Source of the DNA: Urophycis tenuis
Lineage: Eukaryota; Chordata; Actinopteri; Gadiformes; Phycidae
Assembly (NCBI GenBank): GCA_036785325.1
Contig: JAXIVH010000160.1
Location: 186,001 to 250,000 of the forward strand
DNA length: 64,000 bases
Direction of reading: 5' to 3'
A model generated the notes under the pieces. The model did not search any database, had not been told where the DNA came from, and saw nothing but the letters and a program-made list of their open reading frames with translations. Positions 53,181-63,068 of the stretch are shown here, piece after piece. Both the position numbers and the translations under genes were made by a program. Every line of letters begins with the position of its first letter. Within the stretch, counting starts at the first letter, position 1.

Positions 53181-56100
53181 TCAGAATCAGAATCAGAATC
53201 AGAATCAGAATCAAGTTTATTGCCAAGTAGGTTTACACCTACAAGGAATTCGACTTGGTGCAATTGGTGCAAGGGAAAAAACAGTATTAAAAATATAAGT
53301 AAGTAAAAAAAGTAAAAAAGTAGAAAAGTAAAATAACTATAATAAAATAAAATAAATATATATATACAATGTACAATGAATATGAGTATGAATATGAATA
53401 TGGATATGGAATACAGAGCAGTAGTGCATGCAGAGGAAAATGGAAAAATGGTGGACCCGAATGAGTGCACACTGTACACACTGTGCGTTAATGTAACGCA
53501 GACGATCTGAAGATGCCACGTTAATGTAGCATGTAGGTCTGTGTGGGGGGAGGGAGAGAGTCAGTGTCAGTGGGGGCTCCGGGCCTTGTTGACAAGGCTA
53601 GTGGCAGACGGGAAAAAACTGTTCTTATGCCGTGAGGTTTTGGTCCTGATGGACCGCAGCCTCCTGCCAGAGGGGAGTGATGCAAAAAGATGGTGACCGG
53701 GGTGGGAGGGGTCGGCCATAATCTTACCTGCACGCCTCAGGGTCCTGGAGGTGTACAGGTCCTGGAGCGACGGCAGATTGCAGCCAATCACCTTCTCTGC
53801 AGACCGAATGATGCGCTGCAGTCTGCCCTTGTCCTTGGCGGTGGCAGCAGCGAACCAGATGGTGATGGAGGAGGTGAGGATGGACTCAATGATGGAGGAG
53901 TAGAAGTGCACCATCATTGTCCTGGGCAGGTTGAATTTCTTCAGCTGCCTAAGGAAGTGCATCCTCTGCTGGGCTTTCTTGATGAGGGAGCTGATGTTCA
54001 GCTCCCACTTGAGATCCTGGGAGATGACAGTTCCCAGGAAGCGGAAAGACTCCACAGTGTCAATTGTGTAGTCGCAGAGGGTGATGGGGGCAGGTGAGGC
54101 TGAGTACTTCCTGAAGTCCACAACCATCTCCACTGTCTTTAGAGCGTTGAGCTCTAGGTTGTTCCGGCTGCACCATGTCACCAGATGGTCTATCTCCCAC
54201 CTGTAGTCAGACTCATCACCATCAGAAATGAGTCCAATGAGGGTGGTGTCATCCGCAAACTTCAGAAGCTTGACGGACTGGTGACTGGAGGTGCAGCTGT
54301 TTGTGTACAGGGAGAAGAGCAGAGGAGAAAGAACACAGCCCTGGGGGGAACCGGTGCTGATGGTCTGTGAGTCGGAGATGCATTTTCCCAGCTTCACATG
54401 CTGCTTCCTGTCAGACAGGAAGTCTGTAATCCACCTGCAGGTGGAGTCAGGCACACTAAGCTGGGAGAGCTTCTCCTGAAGCAGAGCCGGGATGATGGTG
54501 TTGAAAGCAGAGCTGAAATCCACAAACAGGATCCTGGCGTAGGTTCCTGCGGAGTCCAGGTGCTGGAGGATGTAGTGGAAGGCCAAGTTGACTGCATCGT
54601 CTACAGACCTGTTGGCTCTGTAGGCAAACTGCAGGGGGTCCAGGAGGGGGTCGGTGATGCCTTTCAGGTGTGAGAGCACAAGGCGCTCAAAGGACTTCAT
54701 AACCACAGAGGTCAGGGCGACGGGTCTGAAGTCGTTAAGTCCTGTGGTCCTTGGCTTCTTGGGGACAGGAATGATGGTAGAGGTCTTGAAGCAGGCTGGC
54801 ACGTGACATGTCTCCAGTGAGGTGTTGAAAATGTCTGTGAACACTGGAGACAGCTGATCAGCACAGTGCTTCAAGGTGGATGGGGAGACAGAATCCGGTC
54901 CAGCAGCTTTCCGGGGGTTCTGTCTCCTGAAGAGTTTGTTGACGTCCCTCTCATGGATGGAAAGAGTCGTCACTGAGGTGGGTGGGGGGGTCGAGGGGGG
55001 GACCTTTAAGTTTGGCATTGGTGGAGGTGCCCAGGCCCCCACTGAGGTGGGGGAGGTGATAAGCTGGAGCTGTTGGGAGGTGTCATGGGGGATGGTTGCA
55101 GGACTGTCCCTTTGTCTTTCAAAGCGGCAGTAGAACTCGTTCAGGTCATTGGCCAGACGATGGTCGTTGATGGAGTGGGGGGCTTTAGGCTTGTAGTTGG
55201 TGATTTGCCTAAGCCCTTTCCAGACAGACGCAGAGTCGTTGGCTGAGAAGTGGTGTTGGAGCTTCTCAGAGTACAGTCGTTTAGCCTCTTTCACCGCCTT
55301 GCCAAACTTGTACTTCGCCTCTTTATAACTGTCTTTGTCCCCACTCCTGAAGGCAACTTCCTTATCCAACCTTAACCTTCTGAGTTTGGCTGTGAACCAG
55401 GGTTTGTCATTGTTGTAACTCACCCTGGTGCGTGTTGGAATGCAGCTGTCCTCACAGAAACTGATGTAGGACGTCACAGCCTCTGTGTACTCATCCAGAC
55501 TGTTGGTAGCAGTCCTGAACACATCCCAGTCAGTAGAGTCCAAACACGCCTGGAGATCCTCCACGGCCTCACTGGTCCACTTCTTTGATGTCCTCACTAC
55601 AGGTTTGCAGAGCTTTAATTTCTGCCTGTACGCAGGAATCAGGTGGACCATGACGTGGTCAGAGTGTCCCAGTGCAGCACGGGGGACGGCGTGATAGGCA
55701 TCCCTGACTGTGGTGTAACAGTGATCCAGAATGTTCTCCTCTCTGGTCGGGCATTTAATAAACTGTCTATATTTAGGGAGTTCGTGAGTGAGGTTTCCTT
55801 TGTTAAAATCACCAACGACAATAACTAAGGAGTCCGGGTTGGTACGCTCCACACACAGTATCTGGTCGGCGAGCATGCGCTGTGCGTCCTGCACGTTGGC
55901 CGACGGTGGAATGTAAACACCGACCAGAATGAATGAAGCGAACTCACGGGGTGAATAAAAGGGCTTACAGTTTATGAAGTAAGATTCCAGATCAGGAGAA
56001 CAGTGCTGCTGGATCGCCGTCACGTCGTTGCACCAACCACTGTTGATGTAAAAACAGATTCCTCCACCTTTTGTTTTGCCGGAGAGTTCCGCGTCTCTGT

Positions 56101-56580
56101 CCGCTCTGTAGAGTTGGAAGCCTGCCAGCTGCAGCGCAGAGTCCGGTATTAAGCCACAAAGCCACGTCTCCGTAAAGCACAAAACAGCGGATGAATAAAA
56201 GTCCCTGTTTTTTCCCAACAGCAGTTGTAATTCGTCCAGTTTGTTGGGCAGTGAACGCACGTTAGAGAGAAATATACCCGGTAGAGGTGTGCGTAATCCG
56301 CGCTGGCGAAGACGCACAAGCGCACCGGCACGTTTTCCTCTCCTCCGACGTTTTACTGCGTGAGCAAAGGTGAGCGCACCTTTGACCAGAATGTCCAAAA
56401 TTTCCAATGTTGGGAGAGCGAAAGTAGGAAATAAATCCTCTGGCGTTGTTACCCTGATGTTCATGAGCTCTTCTCTGGTGAAAGAGCTCCGGGTGCCATC
56501 GCAAAAGACGGAGTTTAAACACAAAACAAAACAAAACAACGCGCACCAACACACCGAGGCGACCATCCGCGGCGCCATCT
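53181..56580 (-). mobile_element. CR1/L2-like LINE, near full-length copy
   Basis: It runs from a start codon at 56578 to a 3' tail of five TTCTGA-type units (complement of 53181-53213), preceded by GGCAATAAACTTGAT. It inserted in the 3' untranslated part of BEL copy 2, between integrase and LTR. The very young-looking coding region suggests recent activity. Fragments of the same family lie at 1-433 and 27490-28015. Confidence 0.9.
53567..56578 (-). CDS. LINE ORF2-type polyprotein: APE endonuclease and RT, 1003 codons, intact
   Basis: ATG 56578 to stop with no interruption. Residues 1-28 form an unusual hydrophobic, signal-peptide-like start (MVASVCWCALFCFVLCLNSV) and 70-95 are very basic. 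The APE endonuclease spans about 101-317: LSNVRSLPNKLDEL, FTETWL, VVGDFN and LGHSDH, holding the usual Glu, Asp/Asn and His positions. RT spans about 600-850, with KAAGPDSVSPSTLK upstream, motif A LFVDFSSAFNT (Asp 687), QGCVLSPLLF and motif C FADDTTL (774-777). The C-terminus ends SFFPSATSLVN. No ORF1 is visible upstream. The protein would nick DNA and reverse-transcribe its own RNA at the target. Confidence 0.92.
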   Translation of the reverse strand: MAPRMVASVCWCALFCFVLCLNSVFCDGTRSSFTREELMNIRVTTPEDLFPTFALPTLEILDILVKGALTFAHAVKRRRRGKRAGALVRLRQRGLRTPLPGIFLSNVRSLPNKLDELQLLLGKNRDFYSSAVLCFTETWLCGLIPDSALQLAGFQLYRADRDAELSGKTKGGGICFYINSGWCNDVTAIQQHCSPDLESYFINCKPFYSPREFASFILVGVYIPPSANVQDAQRMLADQILCVERTNPDSLVIVVGDFNKGNLTHELPKYRQFIKCPTREENILDHCYTTVRDAYHAVPRAALGHSDHVMVHLIPAYRQKLKLCKPVVRTSKKWTSEAVEDLQACLDSTDWDVFRTATNSLDEYTEAVTSYISFCEDSCIPTRTRVSYNNDKPWFTAKLRRLRLDKEVAFRSGDKDSYKEAKYKFGKAVKEAKRLYSEKLQHHFSANDSASVWKGLRQITNYKPKAPHSINDHRLANDLNEFYCRFERQRDSPATIPHDTSQQLQLITSPTSVGAWAPPPMPNLKVPPSTPPPTSVTTLSIHERDVNKLFRRQNPRKAAGPDSVSPSTLKHCADQLSPVFTDIFNTSLETCHVPACFKTSTIIPVPKKPRTTGLNDFRPVALTSVVMKSFERLVLSHLKGITDPLLDPLQFAYRANRSVDDAVNLAFHYILQHLDSAGTYARILFVDFSSAFNTIIPALLQEKLSQLSVPDSTCRWITDFLSDRKQHVKLGKCISDSQTISTGSPQGCVLSPLLFSLYTNSCTSSHQSVKLLKFADDTTLIGLISDGDESDYRWEIDHLVTWCSRNNLELNALKTVEMVVDFRKYSASPAPITLCDYTIDTVESFRFLGTVISQDLKWELNISSLIKKAQQRMHFLRQLKKFNLPRTMMVHFYSSIIESILTSSITIWFAAATAKDKGRLQRIIRSAEKVIGCNLPSLQDLYTSRTLRRAGKIMADPSHPGHHLFASLPSGRRLRSIRTKTSRHKNSFFPSATSLVNKARSPH

Positions 56581-56853
56581 TGGTATATAATCAAGTTAAA
56601 TAAACAGGAGACATAAACACAGCAGCAATAACAAACAACAATTCTACAAATTTGAGTCCATCAATAATAATAATCCACACTGAAATCTTCTTTCTTCATG
56701 TTTCAAGTCATGAGCCAAAGTCAAGTAAAGTCAAACATGTCAAAACGAGTTCACAGTCAAATATGAGTTAAAAAAAAAAAAAAAAAGTAATCCATAAATC
56801 GAATTCTGAAGGGGTCCACAGGATCCAAAGTCTCTACTGAGGCCAGTTCGTCC
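56581..56853. other. 3' untranslated part of BEL copy 2
   Basis: AT-rich sequence with an A-run at about 56769-56786, continuous with the integrase region on its right and cut by the LINE on its left. Confidence 0.55.
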
Positions 56854-57500
56854 TTAACCAGCGTCAGCTTCCTGCAGCAAAGAGATCTTTGTAATCGGGC
56901 GGTCCAGACAGCTGGTTTGTGTCTTTATCCGCACCCGACGGACAAATCCCCTTCGGTCCGGAAAGGTTTGAACCACTCGTCCCATAGGCCATGAGTTCCG
57001 AGGTGCTGTGCTATCCATGATGAGGACGAGGTCTCCTTCGTTGAGGTTCCTCCTTGTTCCTGTCCATTTCTGGCGCTCCTGCAGCTGAGGTAAGTATTCT
57101 TTCACCCATCTTTTCCAGAACAGATCAGACATGTATTGGACCTGTTTCCATCTCCTGTGTGCATACATATCTGTTGTCTGGAACACTCCTGGTGGTAAGG
57201 AGGGAGAAGTCTTTAACAATAGCAGGTGGTTAGGAGTCAATGCTTCTAGGTCATTCACATCCATGGAAGCCTTTGTGATTGGCCGGCTGTTGATGATGGC
57301 CTCAGCCTCACAAAGCACTGTATATGCAAGCCTTCCTCATCCAGGTTTTGTACTCTCAAGGTGGAATTAAGTATTTTGCTAACAGATCTTATAAGGCGTT
57401 CCCATGGTCCTCCATGGTGTGAGCCAGCTGGTGGATTGAAGCTCCATTTGATTCCCTTTTGCAGGATGACATCCATAATCTGCTCACTGTTCCACTGCAC
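56854..57500 (-). pseudogene. BEL copy 2 integrase C-terminal part
   Basis: Frame 57500-57255 holds the catalytic Glu (HHGGPWERLIRSV). Frame 57318-56854 has AEAIINSRPIT, NHLLLLKTS, RWKQVQYMSDLFWKRWVKEY and DSTAPRNSW. The two frames are offset by a small insertion near 57320. The first is offset from the upstream ORF by loss of one copy of a short direct repeat near 57490. Confidence 0.87.
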
Positions 57501-60500
57501 TCCTTAGTTCTCGCTCTGCTCCTACGAAATTGGTGCCGTTGTCAGAGTGAACCTCACGAACTTGACCTCTTCTGGCGATAAAGCGTCGGAGTGCATTGAT
57601 AAAAGAGTCAGTGTCTAGTGATGGTGCAACCTCAATATGAACTGCCCTGATGGCAAGACAGGTAAAAATCACGCCGTACCTCTTCACCATGCTTCTCCTA
57701 CTCTTTACTTCAAATGGACCAAAGTAATCTAACCCCACACGAGTAAATGGTGGATCGTCTGGCACGATTCTTTCATGGGGTAAGTCTGCCATCTGCTGGT
57801 GAACTGGCTTAGCATTTAAGCGGCGACAAATCACACACTTGGACAGCACCTTCCTTATAGCTGTCATTGCACCAATTATCCAATATCTTTCTCTCAACTT
57901 TGACAGCATGTGGTTCCGACCACTGTGTCCCACCTGCTGATGTATGTGTCGAAGGAGAAGCTCTGAAATATGGCTACCTTTCTCCAATATTATGGGGTGT
58001 TTCACTTCCACAGGCATAGATGATCTACTGAGTCGACCACCAACCCTCAGGACTCCATCTTGCAGTTGTGGGCAGAGCTTTCGAAGATGACTGGATATCT
58101 TAATGGACTGACCTTTCTCCAGACTGGCCAGCTCCTCAGGAAATTGTTTCCACTGGCAATACTTGACAATGGCCAGCTCAGCCTGGTCCATGTCGTCCAC
58201 CGTGAGACTCCTGGTCACGGTGGTCCTCTTAAACTCGTCAATCTCCTCTTCCACAGAGGAGTCCTGTTGCTCACTGGTGAGCTCAAACTTTGCCAGGGTC
58301 TGATGTAACCGTTTCCTCTTCTCCACACAGGACAAAAGCCAGTCCTTTATCCTCAGGATCCACGACACAGATCTCTTCAGATGTGTCCAGGAGGAAAAAT
58401 ACTGGATCAGGTGAGACACTGGCTCCTCCTCTGCCTGTATTGCATTAACCACAGCAGTCTTCTTCACCTCAGGATCTTCTGGGGAAAGCTGGCTGATGTT
58501 TTGTGGACTGATAGGCCACTCACTCTCAGGCTGTAACAGAAAGTGAGGCCCTGACAGCCATGTAGAATGTTTAATGAACGCCTCCCCTCTGGAGGCTATG
58601 TCTGCTGGGTTGTTGGCAGTGTCCACATACCTCCATTGTGCAGCACGGGAAACTTTGAGGATTTGCGAGACCCGGTTAGCCACAAATACCTTATACCTTG
58701 AGGTCTCATTCCTTAGGTACTTGAGGACTGATTCACTGTCGGTCCAAAATACAGAATCCACAAAATCCATCTGCAGCTCTGTTCTCCAGAGAACATCCAT
58801 TCGGCTAGCCATAGTTGCAGCTATGAGCTCCATCCTGGGGATAGTCACAGATTTTAGAGGTGCAACTCGAGACTTTCCCATCACGAAAGCACAATGTAGT
58901 GCAGAGTTCTTGTTCTTTGACACCAGGTAAGTAACTGTTCCATATCCATTCTCACTGGCATCACAGAAATGGTGCAGCTGCTCTGTACAGGCTTCTCCAA
59001 ACTGAGGAGGTTTCAGACATCTTCTGACCTCAAATTTTTCCAAAAGAAGCTGTTGGATCAGTTTCAACCAGTCCTTGGCGACTGACTCAGGTACAGTTTC
59101 ATCCCAGCCTATCTCTCTCCTGCACAGGTCTCTCAAGATTTTCTTGGCCGTCAAAATCACTGGGCTCAACATTCCAAGGGGGTCATAGATTGAGGCGATG
59201 GTTGATAAGATTCCTCTTCTGGTAAGTGGTCTGTCCTTAAATTTGACCTTGAACTTAAATGAGTCAGATTTTATAGACCATTCAACTCCAAGCACTCTCT
59301 CCACAGGTAGAGCATCCAACTCCATGTCCAACTGTCCCATCCCCTTTGCTCTGAGACTCACAGGGATGGTTTCCAGCACACCTGATTTGTTGCTCATCCA
59401 CTTTGTGAGAGAAAATCCTCCCTTGGAGAATAAAGAGACCAGCTCCTGGTGCAGTGACACGGCTTCATCCTCTGTGGCTACAGAAACAAGGCAGTCATCA
59501 ACATAAAAACAGTGATGTAGCTTGTGTACTGTTTCCTCACTGTAATGCTGACCATAGTCTTCTGCACACTTTCTGAGGGCATAGTTGGCACAACTGGGTG
59601 ATGATGTAGCCCCAAATAAATGCACTCTCATCCTATACTCAGAAGGTTGTTTCTCCAGATCTCCATCTTGCCACCAAAGAAACCTGAGCAGATCGGTGTC
59701 ATCCGAAGTAACTTGTACCTGGTGGAACATGGACTCGATGTCTGCCATTATCACCACAGGTTCCTTCCTGAATCGGGTCACTACTCCAATCAGAGAACTG
59801 GTGAGATCAGGACCTTGAAGAAGTTGAGCATTCAGTGATGTTCCTTGGTAACTTGCTCCACAGTCAAACACAACTCGGATTTTTGCCTTTGTGGGGTGGT
59901 AAACTCTGTGGTGTGGAATATACCACACCTTACCATCAGCGCGGTCTAGCTCCTCTTTGGGCACCTTCTCAGCATAGCCTTTTACCAACAGATCATTCAT
60001 AAAGGTGTTGTACTCACTGTAAAATGTTGAGTCCATCTGCAGCCTCCGCTTGAGATGTTGCAAACGCTGCTCAACAAGTTTTCTGTTGTTTGGCATGCAG
60101 ATGGTGCTTTGCTTTAATGGAAGGCTAATCTGGTAATGCCCATTCAGATGTTTTACAGAGTTACTGACTGATTCCAAAAACCGCTGATCTTCTCTTGACA
60201 TGGCAGGTTGCTCATCTAAGCTGCTCTCAGGGAAGTCATTTTTGAACTGTTGTTGCCAAAGCTCCTCTAGGTTCACAACAGAGACCCTGTTGACGGTTAT
60301 TTGAGGCTGTCCACTATCAACAGTCTCCTCACTACTGCCTCCCAGTGGTCCATTCACGGTCCATCCCAGCATAGTCCTTGTGGCAAATGGACCTCCATCC
60401 ACACTACACAGCACTTCCAATGGCTCCAAGGCTTTTGGCACATTGGTTCCAATCAGGAGCTCAATTCCTGCATCAATTTGAGGTAATTGAATGTGTTTCA

Positions 60501-60717
60501 GGTGAGGCCATTTTCTAATATCCCTTTTCGTAGGAATATTTCCTTTATATACTGGCATGGACTCCTGCGTGTAAACTTTGGGCAATTCGAGAAATTCATC
60601 CCCATGCAGTGCAGCCAACTCCAGTCCTAACAGTGTGTTGCTGCTCACAACCTTCTGCTGGCCCATAGTGCGTAGAAGGATGTTTCCTCTCATTCCTGTT
60701 AGTTGCAGTTTTTTCAT
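57484..60717 (-). CDS. BEL copy 2 Pol: protease end, RT, RNase H, integrase N-part
   Basis: 1077 codons open. RT motif A is IMADIESMFHQVQV (near 59730) and motif C is CFYVDDCLVSV (near 59500), intact unlike in copy 1. RNase H-like: LHHFCDASENGYGTVTYL, RVAPLKSVTIPRMELIAA, WTDSESVLKYL and NPADIASRG. Integrase: HIHQQVGHSGRNHML, CVICRR, then Asp residues in GLDYFGPF and VHSDNGTNF. The frame ends at RSAVEQ just before the catalytic Glu. An upstream TAA at about 60724 parts it from Gag-protease. Confidence 0.9.
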   Translation of the reverse strand: MKKLQLTGMRGNILLRTMGQQKVVSSNTLLGLELAALHGDEFLELPKVYTQESMPVYKGNIPTKRDIRKWPHLKHIQLPQIDAGIELLIGTNVPKALEPLEVLCSVDGGPFATRTMLGWTVNGPLGGSSEETVDSGQPQITVNRVSVVNLEELWQQQFKNDFPESSLDEQPAMSREDQRFLESVSNSVKHLNGHYQISLPLKQSTICMPNNRKLVEQRLQHLKRRLQMDSTFYSEYNTFMNDLLVKGYAEKVPKEELDRADGKVWYIPHHRVYHPTKAKIRVVFDCGASYQGTSLNAQLLQGPDLTSSLIGVVTRFRKEPVVIMADIESMFHQVQVTSDDTDLLRFLWWQDGDLEKQPSEYRMRVHLFGATSSPSCANYALRKCAEDYGQHYSEETVHKLHHCFYVDDCLVSVATEDEAVSLHQELVSLFSKGGFSLTKWMSNKSGVLETIPVSLRAKGMGQLDMELDALPVERVLGVEWSIKSDSFKFKVKFKDRPLTRRGILSTIASIYDPLGMLSPVILTAKKILRDLCRREIGWDETVPESVAKDWLKLIQQLLLEKFEVRRCLKPPQFGEACTEQLHHFCDASENGYGTVTYLVSKNKNSALHCAFVMGKSRVAPLKSVTIPRMELIAATMASRMDVLWRTELQMDFVDSVFWTDSESVLKYLRNETSRYKVFVANRVSQILKVSRAAQWRYVDTANNPADIASRGEAFIKHSTWLSGPHFLLQPESEWPISPQNISQLSPEDPEVKKTAVVNAIQAEEEPVSHLIQYFSSWTHLKRSVSWILRIKDWLLSCVEKRKRLHQTLAKFELTSEQQDSSVEEEIDEFKRTTVTRSLTVDDMDQAELAIVKYCQWKQFPEELASLEKGQSIKISSHLRKLCPQLQDGVLRVGGRLSRSSMPVEVKHPIILEKGSHISELLLRHIHQQVGHSGRNHMLSKLRERYWIIGAMTAIRKVLSKCVICRRLNAKPVHQQMADLPHERIVPDDPPFTRVGLDYFGPFEVKSRRSMVKRYGVIFTCLAIRAVHIEVAPSLDTDSFINALRRFIARRGQVREVHSDNGTNFVGAERELRSAVEQ

Positions 60718-60723
60718 AAGACT

Positions 60724-61770
60724 TTATGTACAAAAAACTGCTGTGCTCCCTTGGTCCAAGAAGGCATATGTGGTGACAATTCTGCTTCCCCTTTTGGATT
60801 TTACTTGGACAGGAACTATTGGCAGCTTACAATCTTGGTCTCCAGCCCCTGTAAGACCACTAGACACCAGCATGTTGACACAGACCTCTGCATCCCTCTC
60901 AGCCTGCCCTAAATCATTTTCTCTGTGGAGTACAGTGGGGTGCTTCAGACTACACTTTGAACAGAAGATCCTCTTGCGGCAGTGATTACTAATGTGTCCT
61001 GTACACAAACAGCCAAAGCAAATGCCATTGTCCTTCAAGAACTCTATCTTCTTCCCATGTGCCATTCTTCCCAACTGTGCACAGGTCACCAGAGTGTGTC
61101 CTGCACCACAGTAAATACATGTCTTGGCTCCTGATATTTTGATTTCTTCATCCCTTTTTGCATGTTGTGGTTTGTTCTCCACAGGTCCAACTGCAGTGGC
61201 AAAGCTGGCTCCTTTGGATCGAGGCTGTAACTTTGGTTTGTATGTTCCTTTACTTGGTATTGTAGGAGAATCTTGTATATTGCCGAAGACAGGATCTGTT
61301 AAAATCTTGACCTGTTTTCCAATGAAATCTGCAATATCACTGAACTTTGCTCTTCGTCGCTGACGTTCCTGTAGCTCACAAGCTTGGCTTCTCCATCTGT
61401 CTCGGAGCTTATACGGCAGCTTTTTTATGATGTTCAGCATGTTAGAAGGCATATCCAAGTCATGGAGATACGGCAAGTCCTCCATTGGATTACAGCAGCC
61501 TCTGAGGAACAAACTGTAGTCCTGTAGTGCCTTCACATCCTCGGTTTTAATTGCAGGCCATGAAAGGACTTTGTCCATGTAGCAAAAGGCAACCTTTTGC
61601 TCATTACCAAACTGCTTGTTTAATAAAGTTTTTGCTCTTAAATATCCATGCTCTGGGTCCATGTATTGACAGCTCCTCACTAGTTCTCTGGCATGTCCTT
61701 TTGTATGCTGTTCCAGGAAGTATAGACGATCTGAATTGTTTGTTGTATTAATTTCAACTCTGCGAGGCAT
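60724..61770 (-). CDS. BEL copy 2 Gag C-part and protease
   Basis: From ATG 61770: capsid-like NTTNNSDRLYFLEQHTKGHA, DPEHGYLRAKTLLNKQFG and SLFLRGCCNPMEDL. Two zinc knuckles follow (CIYCGAGHTLVTC, CFGCLCTGHISNHC). The aspartic protease start is TYAFLDQGSTAVFCT; the usual Ser/Thr after Asp is Gln here. The frame closes at TAA 60724-60726; the protein is continued by the Pol frame after it. Confidence 0.88.
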   Translation of the reverse strand: MPRRVEINTTNNSDRLYFLEQHTKGHARELVRSCQYMDPEHGYLRAKTLLNKQFGNEQKVAFCYMDKVLSWPAIKTEDVKALQDYSLFLRGCCNPMEDLPYLHDLDMPSNMLNIIKKLPYKLRDRWRSQACELQERQRRRAKFSDIADFIGKQVKILTDPVFGNIQDSPTIPSKGTYKPKLQPRSKGASFATAVGPVENKPQHAKRDEEIKISGAKTCIYCGAGHTLVTCAQLGRMAHGKKIEFLKDNGICFGCLCTGHISNHCRKRIFCSKCSLKHPTVLHRENDLGQAERDAEVCVNMLVSSGLTGAGDQDCKLPIVPVQVKSKRGSRIVTTYAFLDQGSTAVFCT

Positions 61771-62796
61771 TGTTGTTGTATAAGCAGAGTTGTTATTTCA
61801 TTTTGTTTCCTCATTATACCGATAACATTATCATTGTTTTCCACATCTGGTGCATTTGTATTGAAGTTCGAGGTAAGTTGTTGATGAACATATTGTCTGT
61901 TGACTGATTCATTTTCAAACACTGAATATTGAGGGACCTTGTATAATGGTGTTACATTTCTCATTACAGTGTGTTTACTTAAATGTTTTCCATCCTTTAT
62001 AGGTTTTGATTTTGCAGTTGCTGATGGAAGGAATTCCTATGCATTCACATTGTGTTGCTGTTGGGATTTTCCTTTTTCCAAATATGAATTCATTCCATCT
62101 GAAACTCTTGATGACCTTTTCCCTCCAGTTGTGCTTCGTGTTCTAGTATATTTAATTTTGCCATTTTTTCTGCAATTTCAGTATCCAGCTTTAGTTTTTC
62201 TTTCCTTTTACGCAGTTGTTCCTCCTCTTCCTCCAGTTGTAGCCGTGCTCTCCTTTTGTGTATCTCTTCCTCTTCTAGTGCGTGTTTTTCATCCAACAAC
62301 CTTTGTCCAGCTCCGCTTCAGCTCTTAAGTATGCAGATGAAGTAGCAGAGCGCATGGTGTGAGAGGTTTTATGAGATCCAACATTGGAAACACTGTCACT
62401 TGGTTTTATGTCATCTTCATTTCCATCACCACCATTTTATAAAGGTTCATTTGTTTCATCTTGTTCCACAAAACACATGTTTTCATTCATTTCAGTTGAT
62501 TCTGGTTGTTCCTGTGGGTTATTGTGGTGTTGTTCAGTTTCCTTTATCCACAGTTCCATTTTATTTTTAAATGTTTCAACATATTCCATTATGCTTGAAA
62601 ACTATTCACCTTGTTTTTCAACCTCATCTTGTGGCAGTAGTGGCAACAATTCACCATGGGCATTGTTAGCATATTCACAAAGTTTGTTCAACTTCCCCAG
62701 AAATTATTTTATTTGAGACACATTTTCCTTTTGTTTCATGAGCACTTTAATTTCTGGGATAAGTCCTTTCATTTCATTCACAAAACCTCCACAAAT
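61771..62796 (-). pseudogene. BEL copy 2 Gag N-terminal region, degraded
   Basis: Short minus-strand frames carry IIKETEQHHNN-like, HKRRARLQLEEEEEQLRKRK and NVIGIMRKQNEITTLLIQQQ segments (charged coiled coils typical of BEL Gag), with several stops and frameshifts. BEL copy 1 lacks this part. Confidence 0.65.
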
Positions 62797-62975
62797 GTCC
62801 TATGCCTTTTCAAGCTAGAATCACCGTTTCAGTGGACCAGCTAGTAGGAGGATGGCAATGCCAGAGCAGTTACATAGCTTTCTCTGACAATTTTGATTGT
62901 GTTTATTTTAAAAGGGTGTTATCAGTTTTTGCTGTCTTGATAATTAGCTGTATGCTGTGAGTTAATTATTGTGGC
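62797..62975 (-). repeat. Repeat shared with 29308-29490, inverted
   Basis: See 29308-29490. Here it lies directly upstream (minus sense) of the BEL copy 2 Gag remnants, so it may be part of that element's leader. Confidence 0.75.
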
Positions 62976-63032
62976 AGCACTAGGGGTTATTTACTAAGTT
63001 ATATATCAAAATATTTTTTCTTTTATACTATT

Positions 63033-63068
63033 GACAACGCCACCGTCCTTGGGTTGGGGCCCAAGGAC
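63033..63068 (-). promoter_or_regulatory. Hairpin plus primer-binding-site-like TGGCGTTGTC
   Basis: On the minus strand, a 9-bp perfect hairpin (GTCCTTGGG / CCCAAGGAC) is followed after two bases by TGGCGTTGTC. This could mark the 5' LTR end of BEL copy 2 or of another element; a partner LTR was not identified. Confidence 0.4.

Larger units (their letters stand above)
56854..62800 (-). mobile_element. BEL/Pao LTR retrotransposon (copy 2), internal region
   Basis: Minus-strand order: degraded Gag N-part (about 62800-61800, with an acidic/basic coiled coil near 62290-62090), Gag-protease 61770-60724, protease-RT-RNase H-integrase 60717-57484, and integrase C-part 57500-56854. It is better preserved than copy 1; only a few lesions break pol. 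A 5' LTR could not be found to the right. Confidence 0.88.

Noticed and set aside
53165..53481. Minus-strand frames ending in a Ser/Asp repeat
   Set aside because: They are the LINE 3' UTR and its TTCTGA-type tail.
53690..54097. Plus-strand 135-codon Gly/Val-rich frame
   Set aside because: Antisense of the intact LINE polyprotein.
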